This document shows positions 1 to 7,998 of a stretch of 64,000 nt of DNA, piece after piece; position 1 is the first letter of the stretch, and each line of letters opens with the position of its first letter. The translations under genes were made by a program, and so were the position numbers. Source of the stretch: Andeanibacterium fulvum. GTDB lineage: Bacteria > Pseudomonadota > Alphaproteobacteria > Sphingomonadales > Sphingomonadaceae. Location: the NCBI RefSeq assembly GCF_037154085.1, contig NZ_JBANRM010000003.1:496001-560000 (forward strand). The letters run 5' to 3'. The notes under the pieces were generated by a model. The model saw nothing but the letters and a program-made list of their open reading frames with translations, did not search any database and was not told where the DNA came from.

Positions 1-521
1 TCCTCACCGGCACGCAGGCAGGGCTCATCACAGGGACACTACTGTTTCAGGCTGCTTCGATCTGGGATGGCGTCGATGGCGAAATCGCCCGTGTAACCTT
101 TCGCAGTACAGCCCTTGGCGCAAAGCTTGACAGCCTGATCGACGCGGCGACCAATCTTGCCTTCATTGCCGGACTGGCAGCAAGCCTGTGGCTGCAAGGC
201 GATCGTGTGGCCGCCTTTGCGGGCTTGGGCGGCCTTGCAATGCTGGCTTCGGGGCTCACTTTCATTGGCTTTCGTGCGAGGGCGAACGGGGGGCCTTTCA
301 CGTTCGATGCGGTAAAGAACCATTTCCGCAAGCGGTCTTCACGGATCATGCACATCCTCACCGTCATCGCGATGCGTGATTTCTTCGCTGCAGCCTATGC
401 GGTGCTTATCCTGATCGGGCTGGCACGGGAGGCCTTGATGGTCTTTACTGTGGCAACCGCAATCTGGCTTTGCGTGACCATCACCGTGCTTATCCGGACG
501 CGCCGGGAGCGGAGCACCTGA
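1..521 (+). CDS. CDP-alcohol phosphatidyltransferase family protein, 5' partial
   Basis: The reading frame is open from base 3 to the stop at 519-521, about 172 residues, and the start lies outside the window. It carries the CDP-alcohol phosphotransferase signature in the form DGVDGEIAR, eight residues, G, three residues, D, three residues, D (here ALGAKLDSLID). These aspartates bind the metal and the CDP-alcohol in this integral-membrane family. Several hydrophobic segments follow, consistent with the usual 5-6 helices. The family transfers a phospho-alcohol headgroup from a CDP-linked donor; the substrate cannot be told from the visible part. The spacer to the next gene is about 130 bp, so the two are probably separate units. 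Confidence 0.8.
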   Translation, partial: LTGTQAGLITGTLLFQAASIWDGVDGEIARVTFRSTALGAKLDSLIDAATNLAFIAGLAASLWLQGDRVAAFAGLGGLAMLASGLTFIGFRARANGGPFTFDAVKNHFRKRSSRIMHILTVIAMRDFFAAAYAVLILIGLAREALMVFTVATAIWLCVTITVLIRTRRERST

Positions 522-623
522 ATTCTGCCGATACGTCGGCGGAGGGATGGCAAAGGACCCGTGTCGGCCGGGCAAGCAACATTTTCGACTGGGATTTCGA
601 CTTTGAGGATATAAATTCCGTAT

Positions 624-637
624 ATTGGAATTCCAAT
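624..637. promoter_or_regulatory. Perfect 14-bp palindrome, probable IclR operator
   Basis: ATTGGAATTCCAAT reads the same on both strands and ends 17 bp before the IclR start codon. IclR-family regulators bind short palindromes of the TGGAA...TTCCA type and often repress themselves. The position suggests autoregulation; binding is inferred. Confidence 0.55.
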
Positions 638-654
638 CTTGAGGAGTCCGCGAC

Positions 655-1458
655 ATGTCATCGGCGCCCAGCGGTTCGGGAGAGCGGCTGCTGCACATGA
701 TCCGGCTGATCGCATCGGGCCCGGACGACTTCACCTTGGGCGAATTCGCCGAGCGCGCCGAACTGCCGCTCAGTTCGGTCCACCGGCTGCTCAAGACGCT
801 CGAGAAGGCCGGCTTCGTCGAACGCGGATCGGGCCTGACCTACCGCCACGGCCGCGAGTTGCGGCGTATCGCCTCCCTCATCGTCTCGCGCTTCGATATC
901 GTGCGCTTCGCCCGCCCGCTGCTCGAAGATCTGGTCGAGAGATTTCACGAGACTGCCGTGCTTTCGGTCTATAGCCCGCCCACTCACCGCACGATCATCG
1001 CCGACGTGGTGCTCACGCCTCACCCGCTAAGGTTTGCGATCGAGAAGGGCGATAATCTGGCGCTGCCCTGGGGCGCGCTAGGCCACGCGATCCTTGCCTA
1101 CCTGCCACCCTCGGAGATCGAACTGGTGCTGCGCCGGGAGAATTTCGGCCCCATGACCGGCCGGCCCCGCCCGTCCCGCACGTCATTGGAAACCGAATTT
1201 TCCCTGGTCCGCGAAAATGGCTTTGCGGTCTATGAAGACGATCATCTGGACCTGGTGGGCATTGCCGCGCCGGTGTTCAACGGAGAGCAGGAGGTGCTGG
1301 GCAGCATCAGCGTGATCCTGCCCACTTCCCGCCACGCCCTGATTGCGCAAGACGACCTCACCCGTGCTGTGCGCGACGCAGCGCAGGAGCTGAGCAGACA
1401 GGCCGGACTGGGGGAGGCGCCGCAAAGCGACTTCTCCCCCGCTCATTCGATCAGATGA
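655..1458 (+). CDS. IclR family transcriptional regulator
   Basis: The protein has 267 residues, the normal IclR length. A winged helix-turn-helix is visible at about residues 10-70 (FTLGEFAERAELPLSSVHRLLKTLEKAGFV). A GAF-like effector domain follows, with the usual sequence around GALGHAILAYLP and the late motif VGIAAPVF. GAGGAG lies 8 bp upstream of the ATG. The gene is tail-to-tail with the flavoprotein gene, and the two stop regions overlap by 8 bp. IclR proteins commonly control aromatic or acetate catabolism, so the neighbouring phenol-type oxidase is a possible target, but the link is only positional. Confidence 0.88.
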   Translation: MSSAPSGSGERLLHMIRLIASGPDDFTLGEFAERAELPLSSVHRLLKTLEKAGFVERGSGLTYRHGRELRRIASLIVSRFDIVRFARPLLEDLVERFHETAVLSVYSPPTHRTIIADVVLTPHPLRFAIEKGDNLALPWGALGHAILAYLPPSEIELVLRRENFGPMTGRPRPSRTSLETEFSLVRENGFAVYEDDHLDLVGIAAPVFNGEQEVLGSISVILPTSRHALIAQDDLTRAVRDAAQELSRQAGLGEAPQSDFSPAHSIR

Positions 1459-3001
1459 AGATGCCCGACTTGCCCGGCGCGATGATACCGTTGGGATCGA
1501 GCGCGCGCTTGAGCGTCTGATCCACGTCGCGCTTCACCTTGCCGTACAGGTCGGCAGTCTCCTCCATGAAGCCGGTATTCACGCGATAGACCGCATAGCC
1601 GCGCTTGCCGAATTCGCTCAGCAGCTTGCCGAAACATTCGTGAGCGCGCGCGGTTTCTGCCGGATCGCTCCGGTCGAACAGCACATCGACGATATGATGC
1701 ATGTCGCGCATGCCGACGATGAATTCGGCCACGTAATCGAGCCCGTATTCATTGAGGATTTCCTGCGCGAGTTCCATTTGCGCCTTGGTTTCGGAACCCT
1801 TGGCCTGCGAGACCGGGGCGAACCACATTGAACCACCGCCGCCGCGCCAGCGATAGAGGCCGAATTCCTGCAGGGTCATGTCACCCTTCATCAGCTGGGC
1901 GCGATAGCGGAAGGGTTCGCGATTGCCGGTGTCTTCCTCGGTAATCAGCTTGCCCTTGCCACTCGCCTCCACCGCCTTCTTGACGATGTTCCAGTTGACC
2001 TCGACCTGCTCGGCCGTGCCATAGAGCGCGGCATAGACGTTCCAAGCGCCCATGCCTTCCTTCTGCTTGATCTCTTCCAGCACTTCCTTCGGCGTGCTGC
2101 CGGTGCCGTCGTAATATTTGGAACGCGGGATAACCGCCGCCGCTTCCCACATCACATTGGCGATAACCGCCGCATTGGGAACGATATTGTTGATCTTCAG
2201 CGGGCGCAGCATCTCCACGATCGTGTCGATATCGCCCTCGTCCTCATACTGGATGCAGAACGGCTTATAGGCTGGCGGCTGCGGCATCAGCCAGATGCCC
2301 AGCTTGGTCACCACGCCGAAGTTCGACTGCGTGAAGATCCCGTCCAGATAGGGTCCGTAGCCCCATTTGAAGGCCTGCCAGGTGTTCGATTTCTCGACCC
2401 CGCCCATGCCGGTGCGCAACACCTCGCCATTGGCGAGAACGACTTCCATGCCGCATTGCATCATGAAGTGCTCGCCATAAGGCGTGTAACCCACGCCCCG
2501 GTCGAGAGTGTTGCCCACCGGCCCCGCTATGGCAGAGGGTGCGGGGCATGAGAGCCACAGCGGGATATCGTTTTCCTTCAGGTAGTTCCACAGCTGCTGG
2601 TAGGTCACGCCCGGTTCCAGCAGCGCGGTGCACAGCACCGGGTCCACCTCGATGATCTTGTTCATGTGCTTGAGGTCCAGCACGATCTGCCCGCGTGTGC
2701 CGGGAGCGGCCGAGCCGTAGCCGAAGTTCCGCCCGGTCGAGATCGGCCAGACCGGCGTCTTGAACTGGTTGCAGATCTTGAGCACGCCCTGCACCTGCTC
2801 CACCGAAGTGGCGAGCACGGCGGCGCCGGGCATATGCTTCTCGTCCGCGTCGGACATCATCACCTTGGTATAGGGGGCGAGGTCTTCCTCGCTGGTCAGC
2901 ACGTTTTCCGGGCCGAGCAGCGCACGCAACTGGCCGAGCGCGGCCTCGAACTGGGCCGGAGAGATGCCCTGCGGCAGGGCGGACTGGGTTGTGTCGGTCA
3001 T
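1451..3001 (-). CDS. FAD-linked p-cresol methylhydroxylase/eugenol hydroxylase-type flavoprotein subunit
   Basis: The 516-residue protein belongs to the vanillyl-alcohol oxidase/PCMH family. An N-terminal PCMH-type FAD domain includes PISTGRNFGYGSAAPGTRG (about residue 90 onward) and the VGNTLDRGVGYTPYGEH region. A C-terminal substrate domain ends in LDPNGIIAPGKSGI, typical of the family. These enzymes oxidise 4-alkylphenols to a quinone methide that is hydrated. The separate c-type cytochrome encoded just upstream in the operon argues for a PCMH/eugenol-hydroxylase flavocytochrome rather than an oxygen-using vanillyl-alcohol oxidase. The substrate (p-cresol, 4-ethylphenol or eugenol) and the covalent flavin ligand cannot be assigned by eye. 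It is the last gene of a three-gene operon with a sigma-54 promoter. Confidence 0.85.
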   Translation of the reverse strand: MTDTTQSALPQGISPAQFEAALGQLRALLGPENVLTSEEDLAPYTKVMMSDADEKHMPGAAVLATSVEQVQGVLKICNQFKTPVWPISTGRNFGYGSAAPGTRGQIVLDLKHMNKIIEVDPVLCTALLEPGVTYQQLWNYLKENDIPLWLSCPAPSAIAGPVGNTLDRGVGYTPYGEHFMMQCGMEVVLANGEVLRTGMGGVEKSNTWQAFKWGYGPYLDGIFTQSNFGVVTKLGIWLMPQPPAYKPFCIQYEDEGDIDTIVEMLRPLKINNIVPNAAVIANVMWEAAAVIPRSKYYDGTGSTPKEVLEEIKQKEGMGAWNVYAALYGTAEQVEVNWNIVKKAVEASGKGKLITEEDTGNREPFRYRAQLMKGDMTLQEFGLYRWRGGGGSMWFAPVSQAKGSETKAQMELAQEILNEYGLDYVAEFIVGMRDMHHIVDVLFDRSDPAETARAHECFGKLLSEFGKRGYAVYRVNTGFMEETADLYGKVKRDVDQTLKRALDPNGIIAPGKSGIFI

Positions 3002-3020
3002 TGTCCTATACTCCTCCGGA

Positions 3021-3416
3021 TCACTGCGCGGGCTGAGTGGGGGCGGGCTGTGCGGGCGCAGCCTGAGTGGCGGGCGCCTTGGATTTCGAAACCATCTCGG
3101 CCACGCGGTCGAGCGTCTCGTCGTCGATCATCGCTTCGGTAAAGGCGGGCATGGCCCGGTTGCCGTGGCGCACGAACAGCTTGATCGCTTCTGGCGGAAG
3201 ATCGCGCCCGAGGATCACCGGGCCCACGCCAGTGGCATGGCAGGCCATACAGGTCTGCTGAAACACCATTTCGGCCTTGTCCTTGGGGATCGATTCCTTG
3301 CCGAGATAGGTCAGCTTGCCCTTGTCGCCGGCACTGGCCGTTTCGGAGGACGAACCGCAGGCAGCCAGCGCGACGAGCGCAACCGCAAGCAGGGGATGAG
3401 TGACTTTGCGGTTCAT
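3021..3416 (-). CDS. c-type cytochrome subunit, lipoprotein-like
   Basis: The protein has 131 residues. It begins with a lipoprotein-type signal ending LVALAAC, so Cys20 is the likely lipidation site. One heme-binding motif, CMACH, lies at residues 56-60, and Met89 in NRAMPAF is the probable sixth ligand. The tail is rich in Ala, Pro and Gln (PAQPAPTQPAQ). It lies 19 bp upstream of the flavoprotein gene, and its start overlaps the preceding gene's stop. By analogy with PCMH and eugenol hydroxylase, it should accept electrons from the flavoprotein in the periplasm and pass them on. A lipid anchor would hold the complex at a membrane, which soluble PCMH lacks. Confidence 0.85.
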   Translation of the reverse strand: MNRKVTHPLLAVALVALAACGSSSETASAGDKGKLTYLGKESIPKDKAEMVFQQTCMACHATGVGPVILGRDLPPEAIKLFVRHGNRAMPAFTEAMIDDETLDRVAEMVSKSKAPATQAAPAQPAPTQPAQ

Positions 3417-3811
3417 GCGAATTTCCTCTCCTGGGGAATGATGCGGGCAGCGATGCCCTTGCCGCCCGGCAGGGCCGCATCGCGCTTCAAGGTGACGCGG
3501 GCCATCTGGGCGGCGATGTCGAGCAGGTGATCGTCCGTCGCGTCGAGCCGCAGGACGATAGTACCGGCAGCCTTGCGCAGGCCCTCGGTCATGGCCTGGA
3601 GCCGTTCGATCCGCGGCCCATCCAGCAGGATCGCGCGCGGGGGCAGGCCCGTCCTGGGCGCAAGCTCAGCCGAAACGAAATGGGCGGCCCCATCGCCTCC
3701 CGCCTGCCAGTGCCGCACGGCAGGAATGGCGCCAGCCGCCGCGACGACGGAAGTGGAGGCAATGAAATGCCTGCGCGAAATTGGTCGGGACAGCACTGTA
3801 TCTTCTCCCAT
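3413..3811 (-). CDS. Small Tat-signal protein, first gene of the flavocytochrome operon
   Basis: The protein has 132 residues and starts with SRPISRRHFIAS followed by a hydrophobic run, which fits a twin-arginine export signal. The mature part of about 95 residues has no motif I recognise. Its stop overlaps the cytochrome start by 4 bp, so translation is probably coupled. The gene lies directly behind the sigma-54 promoter at 3854-3869. The twin-arginine signal and position suggest a periplasmic accessory to the hydroxylase, for instance in assembly or electron transfer. That role is inference. Confidence 0.7.
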   Translation of the reverse strand: MGEDTVLSRPISRRHFIASTSVVAAAGAIPAVRHWQAGGDGAAHFVSAELAPRTGLPPRAILLDGPRIERLQAMTEGLRKAAGTIVLRLDATDDHLLDIAAQMARVTLKRDAALPGGKGIAARIIPQERKFA

Positions 3812-3853
3812 GCCTTGCCGCCGCGAAACTCCCGGCGGTTTGGAATGAGGGAT

Positions 3854-3869
3854 TGCAAGCGCCGTGCCA
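3854..3869 (-). promoter_or_regulatory. Sigma-54 (-24/-12) promoter of the flavocytochrome operon
   Basis: On the minus strand the sequence is TGGCAC-GGCGC-TTGCA, an exact match to the sigma-54 consensus TGGCAC-N5-TTGCA. Transcription would start near 3842, about 30 bp before the first gene of the operon (start 3811). A XylR/DmpR-type sigma-54 activator is encoded divergently next to it. Confidence 0.85.
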
Positions 3870-3888
3870 CTTGGCGCCGCAAAGAACT

Positions 3889-3919
3889 AAATATATTTAT
3901 TTCAATATGTTATATATTT
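3889..3919. promoter_or_regulatory. AT-rich inverted repeat between divergent sigma-54 promoters
   Basis: AAATATAT (3889-3896) and ATATATTT (3912-3919) form a perfect 8-bp inverted repeat around a 15-bp spacer, in an AT-rich stretch of otherwise GC-rich DNA. It may be the enhancer site of the neighbouring activator or an IHF-type bending site. It lies only about 50-60 bp from either start point, closer than usual for an enhancer. Confidence 0.4.
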
Positions 3920-3928
3920 TCCATCGAG

Positions 3929-3944
3929 TGGCACTCGCTCTGCC
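3929..3944 (+). promoter_or_regulatory. Probable sigma-54 promoter of the activator gene
   Basis: TGGCAC-TCGCT-CTGC has the invariant GG and GC at the right spacing and one mismatch to TGGCAC-N5-TTGC. Transcription would begin near 3956, about 70 bp before the activator's ATG. It suggests that the activator drives its own gene. Confidence 0.6.
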
Positions 3945-4025
3945 ATGAGAGGAAATCGTTGAATTTCATACAGCACAGGCGCAAGGAACCACCGCAACCG
4001 AACGAAATTCGACAGAAGGCTATCC

Positions 4026-5738
4026 ATGCCCGAACGCCCGCTTCCTTCACCCGCCCCCTCTCAGGCGATGCCCGTCATGGCGGACCTTGCCGCAACGCTC
4101 CATTTCTCGCCCGAAACCGGCCATATCTGGCTCGCCGGGCGGCGCATGGTCCTGATGCACGAGGAATCCGCCGGGCTGCTGCGCCGCGAAGTGGTCGATG
4201 CGGTCGGGCTCGAACGGGCACGCGCCGCCTTCACGCGGCAAGGCTACAATGCCGGAACGATGGATGCGGAAATCGCCGCCCAGGTGCGTCCGCAGACCAG
4301 CCTGCACGCAATGTTCTCGGTCGGCCCGCAAATGCATGCGCTGGAAGGGATCGTGCTGTCCGAACAGATCGCCTTTGACGTGAATATCGAGGAAGGGCGT
4401 TTTTATTCCGAATATCGCTGGCACCATTCGAGCGAATGCGCCGCCCATCTCAAGCAGTTCGGGCGCGGCCAGATCGCGGCGGGGTGGAGCCAGTTGGGCT
4501 ATGCCAGCGGCTATGCGAGCGAATTTCTGGGTCGGCCGATCGTCTATCGCGAGGTCGAATGCATCGCCATGGGCCATGAATGCTGCCGCATCGTAGGCCG
4601 TCCGCGCGAAGAATGGCCGGATGCGGAAAACGACCTGCGCTATCTGCGCGCAGCCCCGGTCCAGTTGCAGGCCAGCGAGGGCGAAGGGCTGGTGGTGGCC
4701 AGCAGGGATGGCAGCGGGCGGCCCGACAAGCTGCTGGTGGGCGCCTCCGCCGGGTTCAATATGGCCTTCGAGAAGACCCGCAAGGTCGCCGGCACGCAGG
4801 CGGCCGTGCTGCTGCTGGGCGAGAGCGGCGTGGGCAAGGAAATGTTCGCGCGCAGCCTCCATCTGCTCAGCCCGCGCAAGAACACGCCCTTCATCGCGGT
4901 GAACTGCGCCGCCATGCCCGAAACGCTGATCGAGGCGGAACTATTCGGTGTGGAAAAGGGCGCCTTTACCGGGGCCACTTCCAGCCGCCAGGGCAAGTTC
5001 GAACGCGCCCATGGCGGCACGATCTTCCTCGACGAGATCGGCACGCTTTCCATGGCGTCGCAGGCCAAGCTGCTGCGCGTGCTACAGGAAGGCGAGGTGG
5101 AGCCGATCGGGGGAAGCCATTCCCGCCCGGTCGACGCCAGGGTGGTTGCGGCGACCAATATCAACCTGCGCGAGGCAGTGGCCCGGGGCGAGTTCCGCGC
5201 CGACCTGTTCTTCCGCCTCAACGTCTTCCCCATTGCCATTCCCCCGCTGCGGGAAAGGCGCGCGGATATTCCGGTGCTGATGGCCCATTTGCTCAAGCAA
5301 TTTTGCGCCCGGCACGGAAGGGACGTTTCCGGCTTCAGCGAGGAGGCTGTCTCTGCCATGCTCAGCTATGACTGGCCCGGCAATGTGCGCGAGCTGGAAA
5401 ACGTGATCGAGCGCGGCGTCATCATGGCCCAGCCCGACATGCCGCTGGGCGTCCATGACCTGTTCACGGCTGGCGAGGAACTGGGCGACACCCGCTATCG
5501 GCTGACCAGCAAGGGCGCGGTCGAACGCGCACCGCTGAGCGCGGACGCAAACGCGCAGGACCGCAGCGATATCGGGGCAGAGGCTCTGGAAACCGGCCTC
5601 TCGCTCGACGAGATCGAGCATCGCATCCTGCAAAGGGCGCTGGAGACCCATGGCGGCAACCGCACCCGCGCCGCCGCCGCGCTCGGCCTGAGCCGGGCGC
5701 AGTTCAATTACCGGCTCAAGACCTATGGCTCCGCCTAG
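4026..5738 (+). CDS. XylR/DmpR-type sigma-54-dependent activator for aromatic compounds
   Basis: The 570-residue protein has the full layout of the family. An N-terminal XylR_N sensing domain (about residues 20-125) is followed by a V4R segment (about 140-205, with EVECIAMGHECCRIVG). The AAA+ domain has Walker A GESGVGKE near residue 268 and the sigma-54-contacting GAFTGA near 311. A Fis-type helix-turn-helix ends the protein (GGNRTRAAAALGLSRAQFNYRLK). XylR, DmpR and relatives bind phenolic or aromatic effectors directly and activate -24/-12 promoters. The ideal promoter facing the flavocytochrome operon makes that operon the obvious target. The gene overlaps the AraC gene tail-to-tail by 4 bp. 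Confidence 0.93.
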   Translation: MPERPLPSPAPSQAMPVMADLAATLHFSPETGHIWLAGRRMVLMHEESAGLLRREVVDAVGLERARAAFTRQGYNAGTMDAEIAAQVRPQTSLHAMFSVGPQMHALEGIVLSEQIAFDVNIEEGRFYSEYRWHHSSECAAHLKQFGRGQIAAGWSQLGYASGYASEFLGRPIVYREVECIAMGHECCRIVGRPREEWPDAENDLRYLRAAPVQLQASEGEGLVVASRDGSGRPDKLLVGASAGFNMAFEKTRKVAGTQAAVLLLGESGVGKEMFARSLHLLSPRKNTPFIAVNCAAMPETLIEAELFGVEKGAFTGATSSRQGKFERAHGGTIFLDEIGTLSMASQAKLLRVLQEGEVEPIGGSHSRPVDARVVAATNINLREAVARGEFRADLFFRLNVFPIAIPPLRERRADIPVLMAHLLKQFCARHGRDVSGFSEEAVSAMLSYDWPGNVRELENVIERGVIMAQPDMPLGVHDLFTAGEELGDTRYRLTSKGAVERAPLSADANAQDRSDIGAEALETGLSLDEIEHRILQRALETHGGNRTRAAAALGLSRAQFNYRLKTYGSA

Positions 5739-6646
5739 CCCCTTCCCTCGTTGGAGGCCCAGCGCCGCTGGCGGCGAAACTCACTGGCGGTCACGCCCGC
5801 CTTGCTCTTGAAGAAACGCGCGAAATAGGCGGGATCGCTGAAACCCAAGCGCCCGGCGATCTGGCTGATGCTGCCGTTGGAATAGGTGAGGTAACGCATC
5901 GCCTCCAGCAGCAGGCGAGCCTGGATCACTTCGCCCGGCGCCTTGCCGAAGACCGTGCGGCAAGCGCGAGTGAGCGTGGGTTCGGACGAGCCGAGTTCGC
6001 GTGCATAACGGGATACCGGCCAATCGCGGTCGAAGCCCTTGTCCACCAGGCGGCGAAAATCCCTCGCCAAGGCTTCCTGCCGTGTCAGCGCTGGGCGTGC
6101 ATCGCCCTGCCGCCCCAGAAGGGCATCGCTCGCCGCCAGCAACAGGCCGAATTCGGCAACCAGCACATTGGAAAGCCCGCCCGAAATCGCTGTCGCCAGA
6201 TCGGTCGCAATCGCCCCCATGATCCAGCGCAACCGCGTCAGATCGCTGCCGTCCGCAAGAAGGCGGGCGATGGTGGCGGCGGGGCGGGCAAGAGCACTTG
6301 CCTGAGCGGATTGTCCAAGCCGAGGATCGTGCAGCATCTCCACCGCGAAGGACAGTACCCAGCCCTCGCTCCCCGGTGCGAAATGCAGGGAATGGATGCA
6401 CTGGCTGGGGATCGCGATCAGCGAATGCGGGGCAAGCGGCACTTCCTCCTCATCCGCGTGGAGCATCCCCGTTCCCTCATCCAGCAGGATGATCTGATGA
6501 AGCGTGGAATGGCTATGGGCGGAGATCTCCCATTCGTAGAGACTGGCGCGGGCGGAGATCAGCTCGATATGCAGGAATTCAGGGGCGGGCGGGCCCTCAT
6601 GCTCGCCATAAAGGCCATATCTGGCGAGATCAGCACCCTTGCCCAT
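5735..6646 (-). CDS. AraC family transcriptional regulator
   Basis: The chosen start (MGKGADLARYG) gives 303 residues. The frame stays open upstream to 6742, but those residues (Cys/Arg-rich) do not look coding and would crowd the divergent P450 promoter. An N-terminal cupin-like sensor (HSHSTLHQIILLDEGTGMLHADEEE) precedes two helix-turn-helix units at the C-terminus, ending with the classical SDPAYFARFFKSKAGVTASEFRR. This resembles PobR/HpaA-type activators of aromatic catabolism. It is divergent from the P450 gene, with about 118 bp between the starts, and is its most likely regulator. Confidence 0.87.
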   Translation of the reverse strand: MGKGADLARYGLYGEHEGPPAPEFLHIELISARASLYEWEISAHSHSTLHQIILLDEGTGMLHADEEEVPLAPHSLIAIPSQCIHSLHFAPGSEGWVLSFAVEMLHDPRLGQSAQASALARPAATIARLLADGSDLTRLRWIMGAIATDLATAISGGLSNVLVAEFGLLLAASDALLGRQGDARPALTRQEALARDFRRLVDKGFDRDWPVSRYARELGSSEPTLTRACRTVFGKAPGEVIQARLLLEAMRYLTYSNGSISQIAGRLGFSDPAYFARFFKSKAGVTASEFRRQRRWASNEGRG

Positions 6647-6764
6647 CGCAGCCCATGGTCGGCGATTTGATCGAAAAGTGCAAGGCTTTGCCGAAAACCT
6701 GCGTCGCAAACAGGGCAGAACGACAGCATAAGAGCACCACAACCCCCATGGAGAGGAACCTGGG

Positions 6765-7928
6765 ATGTTCAGATTCGACCCTTATTCCCCCCTGATCGAC
6801 GCCAATCCCTTCCCGGCCTACAAGACCCTGCGCGACGACTACCCCTGCTTCTGGAGCGAGGAGGCCGGCATGTGGGTCCTCTCGCGCTATTCCGACATCC
6901 TTGCCGCGCTGACCAACTGGAAAGTCTACAGTTCGGCGCAGGGCAATCTGGTGGACGAGTTTCCCGGTCGCGCCGGTGCCACTCTGGGCAGCACCGATCC
7001 GCCACGGCATGACCGGCTGCGCGCCCTGATCCAGAGCGCCATGACCAAGCGCGCGCTCGACCACATCATCCATCCGGCCCGCGCCGCCTGCCGCGCCCAT
7101 CTGGCCTCCGTCCGCGAAGGCGACAGCTTCGATTTCGTCAATGATTTCGGATCGAAGGTGACGGTGGACCTGCTGTTCTACCTCTTCGCCCTGCCCCGCG
7201 AGAATGCCGAGGAAGTGCGCGACAATGCGGTGCTGATGGTCCAGACCGATCCGGTCACTCGCCAGAAGACCGAGCAGCACCTCGCCGCCTTCCACTGGAT
7301 GGCCGACTATGCCGAAAATCTGGTGCAGGAGCGTAAGAAGAACCCCGGCGACGATCTGCTGTCCAACTTCATCACCGCCGAGATCGACGGCGAGAAGCTG
7401 CTCGACAAGGAAGTGCAACTGACCATCACGACGCTGATCATGGCCGGGATCGAGAGCCTGTCAGGCTTCCTGGGTATGTTCGCGCTCAATCTGGCGGAAT
7501 TTGCCGATGCGCGCCGGGCCTTGGTGGCGGACCCCTCCCTCATCCCCGATGCGATGGAGGAATCGCTGCGCTTCAACACCTCTGCCCAGCGGTTCAAGCG
7601 CACTCTGCAGCAGGACGTAGAACTGCACGGCCAGCAGATGAAGGCGGGCGATGCGGTGATGCTCTGCTATGGCTCGGCCAATCGCGACGAACGCATGTTC
7701 GCCGATCCCGACCTGTACGACATTACCCGCAGGCCCAAGCGCCATCTGGGCTTCGGCGGCGGCGTCCATGCCTGCCTCGGCTCCATGCTCGCCCGCGTGG
7801 CGACGCAGACCGTGTTCGAGGAATTCCTCTCCGTCGTGCCGGACTTCACGCGGGTGGACGAGGAACTGAGCTGGGTTCCGTCCTCCAACTTCCGCAGCCC
7901 GCAGGCCTTGCGGTTTACGCGGGGCTGA
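6765..7928 (+). CDS. Cytochrome P450
   Basis: The protein has 387 residues, typical of soluble bacterial P450s. Visible motifs are the I-helix AGIESLSG, the K-helix ESLR of the ExxR motif, and the heme loop FGGGVHACLG with the thiolate ligand at Cys337. GAGAGGAA lies upstream of the ATG. No ferredoxin or ferredoxin reductase gene is present nearby, so redox partners must be encoded elsewhere. The AraC neighbour and the adjacent phenolic oxidase suggest an aromatic or O-methyl-aromatic substrate, but the sequence alone does not fix it. Confidence 0.92.
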   Translation: MFRFDPYSPLIDANPFPAYKTLRDDYPCFWSEEAGMWVLSRYSDILAALTNWKVYSSAQGNLVDEFPGRAGATLGSTDPPRHDRLRALIQSAMTKRALDHIIHPARAACRAHLASVREGDSFDFVNDFGSKVTVDLLFYLFALPRENAEEVRDNAVLMVQTDPVTRQKTEQHLAAFHWMADYAENLVQERKKNPGDDLLSNFITAEIDGEKLLDKEVQLTITTLIMAGIESLSGFLGMFALNLAEFADARRALVADPSLIPDAMEESLRFNTSAQRFKRTLQQDVELHGQQMKAGDAVMLCYGSANRDERMFADPDLYDITRRPKRHLGFGGGVHACLGSMLARVATQTVFEEFLSVVPDFTRVDEELSWVPSSNFRSPQALRFTRG

Positions 7929-7941
7929 CCGGCACGAAGAA

Positions 7942-7972
7942 CATCGCCCTCCCGCCATGCGGAAGGGCGATG
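7942..7972. terminator. Bidirectional hairpin between P450 and pirin genes
   Basis: CATCGCCCT (7942-7950) pairs with AGGGCGATG (7964-7972), and inside it CCGC pairs with GCGG around a CAT loop. It lies between two convergent genes and could end transcription from both sides. It has no long T tract. Confidence 0.6.
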
Positions 7973-7998
7973 CTTCGCTTCAGTGTGCGCTGCCTACC

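Noticed and set aside
2859..2880. TGGTATAG sequence inside the flavoprotein gene
   Set aside because: It lacks the complementary CCA half and lies inside a coding region far from the GntR regulon.
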